64,000 nucleotides of DNA. Source: Kibdelosporangium sp040675465. GTDB taxonomy: Bacteria > Actinomycetota > Actinomycetes > Mycobacteriales > Pseudonocardiaceae. A model generated the notes under the pieces. The model searched no databases and was not told the origin of the DNA. It worked only from the letters and a program-made list of their open reading frames with translations. Below, piece after piece: positions 17,913 to 26,329 of this stretch (its first letter is position 1; each line of letters begins with the position of its first letter). Location: contig NZ_JBFAPA010000017.1 in the NCBI RefSeq assembly GCF_040675465.1, positions 124,001 through 188,000 on the forward strand, read 5' to 3'. Position numbers and translations under genes: made by a program.

Positions 17913-18977
17913 CTAGAGCTGCTCAGTCTCCGCGTAGTCGTGGCCGTCGTCGTGGCCCGTGTCGAGGCTGGTGTCCGTCGCCCACGAGGTCTCCCCGGCG
18001 GACGGGTAGTCCGACGCGGCGGCACTCGGGTCGAACCCGGGCGGGCTGTCCTTCAGCGCGAGGCCGAGGCTGACGAGCTTCATCTTGACCTCGTCGATCG
18101 ACTTCGCACCGAAGTTGCGGATGTCCAGCAGGTCCGCCTCGCTGCGCGAGACCAGCTCACCCACGGTGTGGATGCCTTCGCGCTTGAGGCAGTTGTACGA
18201 GCGGACCGTCAGGTCGAGGTCCTCGATCGGCATCGCGTAGGCCGCGATCGTGTCCGCCTCGGCGGGCGACGGGCCGATCTCGATGCCCTCCGCGTCGACG
18301 TTCAGCTCACGGGCCAGGCCGAACAGCTCGACCAGGGTCTTGCCGGCCGACGCGACGGCGTCACGCGGCGTGATCGACGGCTTGGACTCCACGTCCAGGA
18401 TCAGCTTGTCGAAGTCGGTGCGCTGCTCGACACGGGTGGCCTCGACCTTGTAGGTCACCTTGAGCACCGGCGAGTAGATCGAGTCGACCGGGATCCGGCC
18501 GATCTCGGCACCCGCCTGCTTGTTCTGCACCGCGGGCACGTAGCCGCGGCCCCGCTCGACGACCAGCTCGATCTCCAGCTTGCCCTTGCCGTTCAGCGTG
18601 GCGATGTGCAGATCGGGGTTGTGCACGGTGACACCGGCCGGGGGCACGATGTCGCCTGCGGTGACCTCACCAGGGCCCTGCTTGCGCAGGTACATGGTGA
18701 CCGGCTCGTCCTCCTCGGAGCTCACCACGAGCTCCTTGAGGTTCAGGATGATGTCGGTGACGTCTTCCTTCACGCCCGGCACGGTGGTGAACTCGTGCAG
18801 GACGCCGTCGATGCGGATGCTGGTGACCGCCGCCCCCGGGATGGAGGACAGCAGGGTCCGGCGCAGTGAGTTGCCGAGCGTGTAGCCGAAACCGGGCTCC
18901 AGCGGTTCGATGACGAACCGGGACCGGGTCTCGCCCACTGGCTCTTCGGCAAGGCTGGGACGCTGAGAGATAAGCAC
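17913..18977 (-). CDS. rpoA: DNA-directed RNA polymerase subunit alpha
   Basis: The 354-residue alpha subunit dimerises to nucleate RNA polymerase assembly. The N-terminal domain shows FVIEPLEPGFGYTLGNSLRR, and the C-terminal domain shows LDLTVRSYNCLKREGIHTVG and the helix-hairpin region LLDIRNFGAKSIDEVKMKL, which binds UP elements and activators. A short acidic Asp/His/Ser tail follows. It lies between rpsD and rplQ as usual. Confidence 0.97.
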   Translation of the reverse strand: MLISQRPSLAEEPVGETRSRFVIEPLEPGFGYTLGNSLRRTLLSSIPGAAVTSIRIDGVLHEFTTVPGVKEDVTDIILNLKELVVSSEEDEPVTMYLRKQGPGEVTAGDIVPPAGVTVHNPDLHIATLNGKGKLEIELVVERGRGYVPAVQNKQAGAEIGRIPVDSIYSPVLKVTYKVEATRVEQRTDFDKLILDVESKPSITPRDAVASAGKTLVELFGLARELNVDAEGIEIGPSPAEADTIAAYAMPIEDLDLTVRSYNCLKREGIHTVGELVSRSEADLLDIRNFGAKSIDEVKMKLVSLGLALKDSPPGFDPSAAASDYPSAGETSWATDTSLDTGHDDGHDYAETEQL

Positions 18978-19026
18978 TTTCTTTTTCCTTCCCTAAGGCA
19001 CCCGCTATTTGATGCCTGCCGCGGGA

Positions 19027-19053
19027 GGCCCGGCGCCATCGGAACGCCGGGCC
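19027..19053 (-). promoter_or_regulatory. Hairpin in the rpsD-rpoA gap
   Basis: A perfect 9-bp inverted repeat, GGCCCGGCG and CGCCGGGCC, with a 9-nt loop, lies in the 85-bp gap between rpsD and rpoA. It may act as a partial attenuator or an RNA-stability element within the operon. Confidence 0.4.
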
Positions 19054-19062
19054 GTCAACGTC

Positions 19063-19668
19063 TTACTTCGAGTAGAACTCGACGATCAGCTGCTCCTGCA
19101 CCGGAGTGTCGATCTGCGCGCGCTCCGGGCGCTGGTGCACCAGGATCCGCAGGTTCGACGGCACGACCTGCAGCCAGGCCGGCACCGGGCGGTCGCCGTA
19201 GGTCGCCTTGGCGACCTCGAACGGCAGCGTCGGCAGCGACTTCGGCTTCACGTCGATGATGTCGAACTTGGTGACCTGGAAGCTGGGCACGTTCACCCTG
19301 TGGCCGTTGACGATGAAGTGCCCGTGGCTGACCAGCTGGCGCGCCTGGCGCCGGGTGCGGGCCAGGCCCGCGCGGTACACCACGTTGTCCAGCCGCGACT
19401 CCAGCAGCTGCAGCAGGACCTCACCGGTCTTGCCCTGCTGGCGCACGGCCTCCTCGTAGTACTTGCGGAACTGGCGCTCGAGCACGCCGTAGGTGAACCG
19501 GGCCTTCTGCTTCTCCTGGAGCTGAAGCAGGTACTCGCTCTCCTTGATCCGGCCGCGGCCGTGCTGGCCGGGCGGGTAGGGGCGGCGCTCGAAGGCCTGG
19601 TCGCCGCCGACGAGGTCAACCTTGAGCCGGCGCGACTTGCGCGTGGCTGGTCCCGTGTAACGAGCCAT
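19063..19668 (-). CDS. rpsD: 30S ribosomal protein S4
   Basis: S4 is a primary 16S rRNA-binding protein and, in many bacteria, a translational regulator of the alpha operon. It starts MARYTGPATRKSRRLKVDL and contains the S4 RNA-binding region (ESRLDNVVYRAGLARTRRQA then HGHFIVNGHRV). It has 201 residues and lacks the N-terminal Cys cluster seen in zinc-binding S4 forms. It lies 23 bp downstream of rpsK. Confidence 0.97.
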   Translation of the reverse strand: MARYTGPATRKSRRLKVDLVGGDQAFERRPYPPGQHGRGRIKESEYLLQLQEKQKARFTYGVLERQFRKYYEEAVRQQGKTGEVLLQLLESRLDNVVYRAGLARTRRQARQLVSHGHFIVNGHRVNVPSFQVTKFDIIDVKPKSLPTLPFEVAKATYGDRPVPAWLQVVPSNLRILVHQRPERAQIDTPVQEQLIVEFYSK

Positions 19669-19691
19669 CTTGAGTTACTCCTCCCCGTGCC

Positions 19692-20102
19692 TCAGACCCG
19701 GCGCCGCTTGGGCGGGCGGCAGCCGTTGTGGGGCTGCGGGGTCACGTCCTGGATCGTGCCGACCTCGAGGCCGGCTGCCTGCAGCGAACGGATCGCGGTC
19801 TCCCGGCCGGAGCCCGGGCCCTTGACGAACACGTCGACCTTCTTCATGCCGTGCTCGGCGGCCTTGCGGGCGGCGTTCTCCGCGGCCATCTGCGCGGCGA
19901 ACGGGGTCGACTTGCGCGAGCCCTTGAAGCCGACGTGGCCGCTGGAGGCCCAGCTGATCACGTTGCCCTGCGGGTCGGTGATCGACACGATCGTGTTGTT
20001 GAACGTGCTCTTGATGTGGGCGTGCCCGTGGGAGATGTTCTTCTTTTCCTTGCGCCGGACCTTCTTGACGGCACCGGCGCCGGTGCGTGACTTGGGTGGC
20101 AT
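19692..20102 (-). CDS. rpsK: 30S ribosomal protein S11
   Basis: S11 (136 residues) sits on the platform of the small subunit near the mRNA exit. Diagnostic stretches are HIKSTFNNTIVSITDPQGN, GFKGSRKSTPFAAQMAAE and the ending TPQPHNGCRPPKRRRV. The N-terminus is basic. Its ribosome-binding site (GTAGGAGACAC) includes the stop codon of the small ORF just upstream, which suggests coupling. Confidence 0.97.
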   Translation of the reverse strand: MPPKSRTGAGAVKKVRRKEKKNISHGHAHIKSTFNNTIVSITDPQGNVISWASSGHVGFKGSRKSTPFAAQMAAENAARKAAEHGMKKVDVFVKGPGSGRETAIRSLQAAGLEVGTIQDVTPQPHNGCRPPKRRRV

Positions 20103-20117
20103 TACTGGGGGTGTCTC

Positions 20118-20312
20118 CTACTTGGAAGCGCTGGGGGTCGGCTCGGGAGAGGTGATGGCCTGACGGCGGATCCGGGAACCCGCGTCGAGGTAGAGGTCCC
20201 GCAGCGCCGCCGGGCGGGCGTTCTGCGGGGCGACCAGCGTGGCCCGCATGGCGGACCGGCCGCGCCGCGGCTGCGTGACGAGCTTGAGACTCCGGCCGCA
20301 GTACGCGTTCAT
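20118..20312 (-). CDS. Small basic protein of unknown function between rpsM and rpsK
   Basis: The ATG at 20312 shares a base with the rpsM stop (TGATG) and the stop at 20118 is 15 bp before rpsK, so the frame fills the gap exactly. The 64-residue product (starts MNAYCGRSLKLVTQPRRGRS) is basic in its first 50 residues and ends in a Ser/Pro tail. By hand count 59 of 64 sense codons end in G or C, a coding-like bias equal to its neighbours. I do not recognise the protein. The usual actinobacterial order has nothing between rpsM and rpsK. A basic protein here could bind RNA or the ribosome, but that is inference. Confidence 0.65.
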   Translation of the reverse strand: MNAYCGRSLKLVTQPRRGRSAMRATLVAPQNARPAALRDLYLDAGSRIRRQAITSPEPTPSASK

Positions 20313-20692
20313 CACTTCTTACCGGCCTTCTTCTTGCCGGCGACCGTCTTCTTCGGGCCCTTGCGGGTGCGGGCGTTGGTCTTGGTCCGCTGACCGCGGA
20401 CGGGCAGACCGCGGCGCCACCGCAGGCCCTCGTAGCAGCCGATCTCCATCTTGCGGCGGATGTCGGCCTGGACCTCACGGCGGAGGTCACCCTCGACCTT
20501 GAAGTTCTCCTCGATGTAGTCGCGCAGCTTGAGGACGTCGTCGTCGGACAGGTCCTTCACGCGCAGGTCCGGGGAGAGACCGGTCGCGCCCAGCAGTTCC
20601 TTGGAACGGGTACGCCCGATGCCAAAGATGTAGGTAAGCGCGATCTCCAACCGCTTCTCGCGGGGGAGGTCTACGCCAGCGAGTCGTGCCAT
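20312..20692 (-). CDS. rpsM: 30S ribosomal protein S13
   Basis: S13 (126 residues) is in the head of the small subunit and contacts the P-site tRNA and L5. It starts MARLAGVDLPREKRLEIALT, carries the helix-hairpin motif TYIFGIGRTRSKELL and the RGLPVRGQRTKTNARTRKG block, and ends in a Lys-rich tail. It is preceded by a 155-bp gap to rpmJ and followed directly by a small unknown ORF. Confidence 0.97.
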   Translation of the reverse strand: MARLAGVDLPREKRLEIALTYIFGIGRTRSKELLGATGLSPDLRVKDLSDDDVLKLRDYIEENFKVEGDLRREVQADIRRKMEIGCYEGLRWRRGLPVRGQRTKTNARTRKGPKKTVAGKKKAGKK

Positions 20693-20793
20693 TTCGGCGT
20701 TGTCTCCTTGATGTTGTCTCCAGGTCTGCTCCCTGACCGCCCCGGGCCGACTCGTCTGATGAGCCCGGGCCCCGGCCTGAAGTCCGGGGGTAC

Positions 20794-20814
20794 GCCGGAT
20801 CCGTGTGATCCGGC
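20794..20814 (-). promoter_or_regulatory. Perfect hairpin in the rpmJ-rpsM gap
   Basis: GCCGGATC (20794-20801) pairs exactly with GATCCGGC (20807-20814) over a 5-nt loop. Further GC-rich partial repeats lie at about 20745-20790. The 155-bp gap is long for this operon, so it may hold an attenuator or a secondary promoter for rpsM. Confidence 0.45.
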
Positions 20815-20847
20815 AGGTGCTGGGAGGTCCTCTTGGTTATAAGTCGA

Positions 20848-20961
20848 TCAGCCCTGGCGCTGCTTGTGACGCAGGTTCTCGCAGATCACCATGACGCGAC
20901 CGTGCCGGCGGATCACCTTGCACTTGTCGCAGATCTTCTTGACGCTCGGCTGGACCTTCAC
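20848..20961 (-). CDS. rpmJ: 50S ribosomal protein L36
   Basis: The 37-residue product begins MKVQPSVKKICDKCKVIRRH after a GTG start. Zinc ligands C11, C14, C27 and H32 are all present, so this is the zinc-binding (C+) form rather than a zinc-free paralogue. It lies between infA and rpsM, its standard place. Confidence 0.96.
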   Translation of the reverse strand: MKVQPSVKKICDKCKVIRRHGRVMVICENLRHKQRQG

Positions 20962-20996
20962 GCCTCAGCTCTCCTGTTCAAGCCTGGTGGAGGTCA

Positions 20997-21218
20997 CTAC
21001 TTGTAGCGGTAGACGATGCGCCCACGGGACAGGTCGTAAGGAGAGAGCTCCACGACGACCCGGTCCTCCGGCAGGATACGGATGTAGTGCTGCCGCATCT
21101 TGCCGCTGATGTGTGCGAGAACTTTGTGGCCGTTCTCCAGCTCAACGCGGAACATCGCGTTGGGTAGGGGTTCGACCACGCGACCCTCGACTTCGATGGC
21201 CCCGTCTTTCTTGCCCAT
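20997..21218 (-). CDS. infA: Translation initiation factor IF-1
   Basis: IF-1 binds the ribosomal A site during initiation. The 73-residue S1/OB-fold protein starts MGKKDGAIEVEGRVVEPLPN and ends SPYDLSRGRIVYRYK, matching the family in length and sequence. It is the first gene of the infA-rpmJ-rpsM unit. Upstream, about 160 bp lead to the DUF1707 gene and should hold the promoter. Confidence 0.97.
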   Translation of the reverse strand: MGKKDGAIEVEGRVVEPLPNAMFRVELENGHKVLAHISGKMRQHYIRILPEDRVVVELSPYDLSRGRIVYRYK

Positions 21219-21381
21219 GTCCTCCGCGTTTCGTGACTAGATGACTGGCTTCTTGCCCGGCACGCGCGAGAGCCGGGCACGCGAGGGCAGCTGATGAAAT
21301 AACCGCACGACGAGACCGGCGCTACGAGCGCGCCACTGACCTAGTGTACGCACCGTGCGCCCAGCGCCCAAATCGGGGTCC

Positions 21382-21789
21382 CTACCTGCGCGGACGGAGC
21401 ATCGCGGCGATCACGCCCAGCACCACGCCCGGGGGCAGCAGGACCCAGATGAACCAGGGGTAAACAAGGGTCGCAGTCGTGACGCAGACAATCAACCAGA
21501 TCGTCGTGTTCACGGCGGAGAGACTGAGCCAGATGGTGGCGAGCACCTTCAGCGCGACACTCGGCTTGGGCTCCGGCTTGGGGACCGGCGCGGGCGGCAG
21601 CACCGGCAGGTCCAAGGTGAGCAGGCGCAGATCCCCGCGGGTGCGGCTCTGCCAGAGACCGAGCAGGCGCTCGTCCAGCTCGGTGAGGGTGAGGCTGCCG
21701 TTGGCGTGCGCGAGCCGCAGCCGGGCCTCCACCGCCTGCCGGTCCAGGTCGGTGACGCGAATGCGATCCGGAGTGATGCCCTCTGTCAC
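21382..21789 (-). CDS. DUF1707 (SHOCT-like) membrane protein
   Basis: The 135-residue protein has an N-terminal DUF1707 domain (ITPDRIRVTDLDRQAVEARL, then LTELDERLLGLWQSRTRGDL), a short Pro-rich linker, and two transmembrane helices at about 80-103 and 107-128 with a basic end. The family is widespread in actinobacteria and of unknown function. I chose the GTG at 21789, right before the domain; the frame remains open far upstream, but that part has no domain and poor codon bias. It is on the same strand as infA, about 160 bp before it. Confidence 0.8.
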   Translation of the reverse strand: MTEGITPDRIRVTDLDRQAVEARLRLAHANGSLTLTELDERLLGLWQSRTRGDLRLLTLDLPVLPPAPVPKPEPKPSVALKVLATIWLSLSAVNTTIWLIVCVTTATLVYPWFIWVLLPPGVVLGVIAAMLRPRR

Positions 21790-22902
21790 CCATCCATGGT
21801 CCCAGCCCAGGGCCCTAGAACGGATGGCGCAGACCCCACATTTGAGGTAGGGCCAGCCCCACCATGCCCGGGCCCCACCGTTGCCTCCGGCCCCCGAATC
21901 CCACGCTACCAACGAGCACCGACACTCCCGGAGCAGCAAGATCGACTTGGCACCGGTTGTCCACAGGCGGGGTGGTGAACGGATCGGGCAGCCGGGTGCT
22001 GGGCGCGCGGAGAAAACACAGCCTCGATCAGCGAGCCAGGACACCAACTGAGTCGCCGAGCCCACTGGAACCAGGCGACGCAGAGAATCGCGAAGGCTTT
22101 GTTGGCCAATTCTCTATGTCGAACCGCGCCCAGGTGGGTGTGGGGAGCACTGAGCGCGGTTCGGTGTTACATGGGTGGCGGCGGCCCTAAGCTTTCCAGC
22201 GCGGCAGTCCCGACCCGGCCTGCATCGACCGCGAGCACTAGCCCCAATTTGGACCTGCCCGCATACCTGCCGCAGGGCCGCCGACGGGACCCATGTCAAA
22301 CCGAACCGCGCCCCAGCCACAAAACCGACCTGCGCCAAACCTCAAAGCCGACCCAGCCGACCTAGCCACAAAGCCGACCTCCGGCCCGCCAAGGCCAACC
22401 TGGCCCGCACGGCCGATCTCCAGCTCACCAAGGCAGACCTGACTCAGCCAGGCTGAGCTGACCCACAAAGCCGACCTTCAGTCCCCAGGCCGATCCGGCC
22501 CATACAAGCGGATCCGGCCCGCCGAGGCCGACCTAGCCCGCACAAAGCCAACCTCCGGCTCACCAAGGTCGACCTGCGCCAAACCGCAAAGCCGACCCAG
22601 CCGACCTAGCCACAACGCCAACCTCCGGCCCGCAATGGCCGACCTGGCCCGCACGGCCGATCTCCAGCTCACCAACGCCGACCTGGCACAAGCCGACCTT
22701 TGGCCCACCAAGGCCAACCCGGTCCGCACACGGCCGATCTCCAGCTCACCAAGGCCGATCTGGCCCACACAAGCGGACCTCCAGCCACCAAAGCCGACCT
22801 GGGCCACACACGGCCGATCTCCAACTCACCGAGGCCGACCTGGCCACGCAAAACCAACCTTCAGCCCACATGGGCCGACCTCGTCCACAAAGCCGAGGTG
22901 AG
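21790..22902. other. Non-coding, repeat-rich interval between map and the DUF1707 gene
   Basis: No supported gene is visible in these 1.1 kb. From about 22170 to 22890 the DNA is built of diverged copies of a roughly 40-bp unit. All six frames give only short low-complexity peptides. It has no recognised RNA gene. It breaks the usual closeness of map and infA. Confidence 0.65.
22327..22890. repeat. Diverged minisatellite with a 115-bp direct repeat
   Basis: Segment 22327-22441 is repeated at 22571-22685 without gaps, with 8 differences in 115 bp by hand count. Around them, shorter units alternate two half-sites. One resembles CGGCCGATCTCCAGCTCACC and the other resembles AGGCCGACCTGGCCCACAC. 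Together they give a period near 40 bp, repeated about a dozen times with divergence. Confidence 0.75.
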
Positions 22903-23721
22903 CTAGTCCTCAGGCGCGGTGAGAATCCACGGCCCGTCATCGGTCACAGCGACACTGTGCTCCCAGTGCGCCGCCCGAGACCCGTCGAGTGTGACGACCG
23001 TCCACCCGTCATCGAGCTCATCGGTCTTGTTCCCACCGAGGGTCAGCATCGGCTCGATGGCGATCGCCATGCCCTCGATGAGGCGCGGGCCCTTGCCTGG
23101 TTTGCCGTAGTTGGGCAGGAACGGTTCCATGTGCATCTCGGTGCCGATGCCGTGGCCGCCGTAATCCTTGACGATGCCGTACTTCACGCCGTCCTTGGTG
23201 GCCGACGTGAGGATGGACTGCTCGATGGCGTGCGAGATGTCGGACAGCCGGGCGCCGACCTGGATCGCTTCGATGCCCGCGAACATGGATGCGCGGGTCG
23301 CTTCGGAGAGGGCCGCGTCTTCGGGGCGGATCGTGCCCGCGCACACGGTCACGGCCGCGTCGCCGTGCCAGCCGTTGAGGATCGCGCCGCAGTCGATCGA
23401 GATCAGGTCGCCTTCGGCGAGCACCTGGGTGGGCGCCGGGATGCCGTGGACGACCTGCTCGTTGACCGACGCGCAGATGGTCGCGGGGAAGCCGTGGTAG
23501 CCCTTGAAGGACGGCACCGCACCCGCGTCGCGGATGGTCTGCTCGGCGATCTCGTCGAGTTCGGCGGTGCTCACGCCCGGCTTGACCGCTTCGGTGACCA
23601 GGGCGAGCGCCCGCGCGACGACGATGCCCGCGGCGCGCATCGCCTCCAGCTCACCGCGGGACTTGATCTCGATCATGCTGCGGCGCCCACGCAGTCGCCC
23701 GAGCACACCACCCGTGGTCAC
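22903..23721 (-). CDS. map: Methionine aminopeptidase, type I
   Basis: Map removes the initiator methionine from nascent proteins using two metal ions. Ligands and catalytic residues are visible in HGFPATICASVNEQVVHG, SIDCGAILNGWHGDAAVT (two Asp), GGHGIGTEMH, AIEPMLTLG and WEHSVAVTDDG. The GTG at 23721 overlaps the adk stop by four bases (GTGA). This gives 272 residues with a short LRGRR-containing extension. ATG 23676 (MIEIKSRGELEAMRAAG) is an equally good start by homology. It is the last gene of secY-adk-map. Confidence 0.95.
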   Translation of the reverse strand: MTTGGVLGRLRGRRSMIEIKSRGELEAMRAAGIVVARALALVTEAVKPGVSTAELDEIAEQTIRDAGAVPSFKGYHGFPATICASVNEQVVHGIPAPTQVLAEGDLISIDCGAILNGWHGDAAVTVCAGTIRPEDAALSEATRASMFAGIEAIQVGARLSDISHAIEQSILTSATKDGVKYGIVKDYGGHGIGTEMHMEPFLPNYGKPGKGPRLIEGMAIAIEPMLTLGGNKTDELDDGWTVVTLDGSRAAHWEHSVAVTDDGPWILTAPED

Positions 23722-24278
23722 GCCTGTCCGTCTGGGTCCAGCGCCTTGAGGACGCGGGAGGTGACCTCGTCGACGTCACCGACGGCGTCGACGGTGAGCA
23801 GCAGGTCCCGGTAGTAGTTCAGCAGCGGCTCGGTCTCCGAGCGGTACACGTGCTGACGGTGCCGGATGACCTCTTCGGTGTCGTCCGTACGGCCACGGCC
23901 GAGCAGCCGCGCCACGACGACGTCCTCGTCGATCTGGAACTCCACGACCGCGTCCAGCTTGTGCCCGGACTCGGCGAGGATCTTGTCCAGCACCTCGGCC
24001 TGCGCGATGTTGCGGGGGAACCCGTCGAGCAGGAACCCGTCCTGTGCGTCGGCATCGGCCAGCCGTTCGCGGACCATCTCGTTGGTGACCTCGTCCGGGA
24101 CGAGCTTCCCGGCGTCGAGGTAGCCCTGAACGCTGCGGCCGAGGGCCGTTCCGTCCCCGATGTGGGCACGGAACAGCTCGCCGGTGGAGATGTGAGGCAC
24201 GCCGAGCTTCTCGCTGAGCGTCCCGGCCTGCGTGCCCTTGCCCGCGCCTGGCGGGCCGACCAGAACGAGTCGTGTCAC
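23718..24278 (-). CDS. adk: Adenylate kinase
   Basis: Adk interconverts ATP plus AMP with two ADP. The P-loop is GPPGAGKGTQ near the N-terminus (RLVLVGPPGAGKGTQAGTL). The AMP-binding region is PHISTGELFR and the LID begins at LLGRGRTDD. At 186 residues it is the short-LID form typical of actinobacteria. It overlaps secY and map by four bases each, so the three are translationally coupled. Confidence 0.97.
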   Translation of the reverse strand: MTRLVLVGPPGAGKGTQAGTLSEKLGVPHISTGELFRAHIGDGTALGRSVQGYLDAGKLVPDEVTNEMVRERLADADAQDGFLLDGFPRNIAQAEVLDKILAESGHKLDAVVEFQIDEDVVVARLLGRGRTDDTEEVIRHRQHVYRSETEPLLNYYRDLLLTVDAVGDVDEVTSRVLKALDPDGQA

Positions 24279-25579
24279 CTGAGGAACCCTTCGTAGTTAC
24301 GCTGCATCAACTGGCTCTCGATCTGCTTCACGGTGTCGAGGCCAACGCCGACCATGATCAGCACCGCGGTACCGCCGAACGGGAAGTTCTGGTTCTGCCC
24401 CTGTCCGGTGATGGACAGGAAGAAGTTGGGCAGGATGGCGATGATGCCGAGGTAGATCGAGCCGGGCAGGGTGATGCGGCCAAGCACGAAGCTCAGGTAC
24501 TCAGAGGTCGGGCGCCCCGGGCGGATACCCGGGATGAACCCGCCGAACTTCCGCATCTCGTCGGCACGTTCGTTCACGTTGAACGTGATCTGGATGTAGA
24601 AGTACGTGAAGAAGATGATCAGCGCGAAGTACACCAGGATGTGCACCCAGTTGTTCTGCTGCACGAGGTACTGCGCGATGAACCGCTGCCACCAGGAGTC
24701 CTGGTTGCCGCCGACCAGGCGCGAGATCAGGTCGGGCAGGTAGAGCAGCGAGGACGCGAAGATCACCGGGATGACACCGGCCTGGTTGACCTTCAGCGGG
24801 AGGTAGGTCGAGGTGCCGCCGTACATCCGGCGCCCGATCATGCGCTTGGCATATTGGACCGGGATGCGGCGCTGGCCCTGTTCCATGAACACGACGCTGG
24901 CGATGATCGCGAGACCGAACAGGCAGATCACGGTGAACGTGATGGCGCCCTTGTCCCAGATGATCTTGCCCTCGGCCGGGATGCGGGCCGCGATGTTGAC
25001 GAACATCAGCAGGGACATGCCGTTGCCGATGCCGCGCTCGGTGATCAGCTCACCCAGCCACATGATCACGGCGGTACCGGCGGTCATCGTGATGACGATG
25101 ACGGCCAGCGGCCAGATGCCGTCGCCGGGGATGATGTCGAACTCGCAGTTGCCGAACAGCTGCTTGCGGTCGGCCAGCGCGACGATGCCGGTGGCCTGCA
25201 GGATCGCGAGCGCGATGGTCAGGTAGCGGGTGTACTGGGTCAGCTTGCCCTGACCCGCCTGCCCTTCCTTCTTCAGCTGCTCGAACCGCGGGATGACCAC
25301 GGTGAGCAGCTGGATGATGATGCTCGCGGTGATGTACGGCATGATGCCGAGCGCGAAGACGGACAACTGCAGCAAGGCACCGCCGCTGAACAGGTTCAGC
25401 AGCGAGTAGATCCCGCTCTGGTCGGAGATGTCCGCCATGCACTTCTGCACGTTCGGGTAGGACACGCCCGGCGAGGGCAGGAGGGCTCCTACCCGGTAGA
25501 GCACGATGATCCCGAAGGTGAACAGGATCTTCTTGCGTAGATCCGGCGTCGCGAGAGCCGAGCGGAAGGCGCCTAGCAC
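24275..25579 (-). CDS. secY: Protein translocase subunit SecY
   Basis: SecY forms the protein-conducting channel in the membrane. The 434-residue protein has ten hydrophobic helices, the plug region after LPSPGVSYPN, and the family motifs ALGIMPYITASIIIQLL and GGFIPGIRPGRPTSEYL. It starts with GTG preceded by GAGGAGG. Unlike the standard spc operon it does not follow rplO directly; idi and a membrane protein gene intervene. Confidence 0.97.
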   Translation of the reverse strand: MLGAFRSALATPDLRKKILFTFGIIVLYRVGALLPSPGVSYPNVQKCMADISDQSGIYSLLNLFSGGALLQLSVFALGIMPYITASIIIQLLTVVIPRFEQLKKEGQAGQGKLTQYTRYLTIALAILQATGIVALADRKQLFGNCEFDIIPGDGIWPLAVIVITMTAGTAVIMWLGELITERGIGNGMSLLMFVNIAARIPAEGKIIWDKGAITFTVICLFGLAIIASVVFMEQGQRRIPVQYAKRMIGRRMYGGTSTYLPLKVNQAGVIPVIFASSLLYLPDLISRLVGGNQDSWWQRFIAQYLVQQNNWVHILVYFALIIFFTYFYIQITFNVNERADEMRKFGGFIPGIRPGRPTSEYLSFVLGRITLPGSIYLGIIAILPNFFLSITGQGQNQNFPFGGTAVLIMVGVGLDTVKQIESQLMQRNYEGFLR

Positions 25580-25677
25580 GCAAGACCTCCTCGCGTCACC
25601 GGCGCGCGGCCGGCGAACGAATGGGCCGGTGGTGGTTCACAACCGGCGGGAACACGGCCTGGCCGGACAAGCCAGGA

Positions 25678-25707
25678 ACGCTTCGGGGCACAGTTGTCCC
25701 GAAGCGT
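25678..25707 (-). terminator. Hairpin between idi and secY
   Basis: A perfect 10-bp stem, ACGCTTCGGG (25678-25687) and CCCGAAGCGT (25698-25707), with a 10-nt loop. It lies 62 bp past the idi stop and about 100 bp before secY. It probably ends the idi transcript or attenuates read-through, implying that secY has its own promoter nearby. Confidence 0.55.
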
Positions 25708-25768
25708 GTCCCGAACTTTAACAGTACCGAGGTGCGACTCCGCACCCCCCGTCCGGCGCATTGCGTCA

Positions 25769-26320
25769 CTAACTGGCCGCAGGGGGCAGTTCTGTGGCCG
25801 GCGCCACCGGCCACCTGCGCGGATCCGGCCCCAGTTGGGCCAGTTGGCCTAACTGCTCGACGGCCCACGGAGACAGTTCGCGGTCGCGCGGCGGCCACTG
25901 AACCCATTCGAAGTCCATGACCTCTTCGGGGTCCGGCCGAGGATCACCCGCAGCGGTTACCCGGTAGACGGGACACATTTCGTTCTCGACGACACCGTCC
26001 GGCATCTCCGCTCGATAGCGGAACCGGGGCAGCACGAGATCGACGGGTCCGGCGTCCAGGCCGAGCTCGTCCTTGAGCCGGCGGGCGATGGCGTCCGGGA
26101 AGGCCTCACCGGGCCCTGGATGGCCGCAGCAGCTATTGGTCCAGACCCCTGGCCAGGTTCTCTTGGTCTGGGCCCTGCGGGTCAGCAGGAAGCGATTCTG
26201 GGCGTCGAACACGTACGCGGAGAACGCGAGGTGCAGCGGCGTCTCCCGGTGGTGCACGGTTGCCTTGTCAGCGGTGCCGATGGCCTGCCCGGCCTCGTCC
26301 AGTAGGACGACCAACTCCAT
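25769..26320 (-). CDS. idi: Isopentenyl-diphosphate delta-isomerase, type I
   Basis: Idi interconverts isopentenyl and dimethylallyl diphosphate for isoprenoid synthesis. The 183-residue Nudix-fold protein carries the catalytic Cys in TNSCCGHP (C65), the Nudix-like helix GEAFPDAIARRLKDELGL, and metal ligands E112 and E114 in VENEMCPVY. The helical patch RRAQTKRTWPGVWTNSCCGH is diagnostic. It is 9 bp downstream of a membrane protein gene on the same strand, so the two are likely co-transcribed. Confidence 0.95.
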   Translation of the reverse strand: MELVVLLDEAGQAIGTADKATVHHRETPLHLAFSAYVFDAQNRFLLTRRAQTKRTWPGVWTNSCCGHPGPGEAFPDAIARRLKDELGLDAGPVDLVLPRFRYRAEMPDGVVENEMCPVYRVTAAGDPRPDPEEVMDFEWVQWPPRDRELSPWAVEQLGQLAQLGPDPRRWPVAPATELPPAAS

Positions 26321-26329
26321 GCGCCGACA

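Noticed and set aside
22635..22906. Plus-strand peptides with ADL-type units that recall pentapeptide repeats
   Set aside because: The spacing is not a regular five residues, frames are short and interrupted, and the pattern follows from the 40-bp DNA units.
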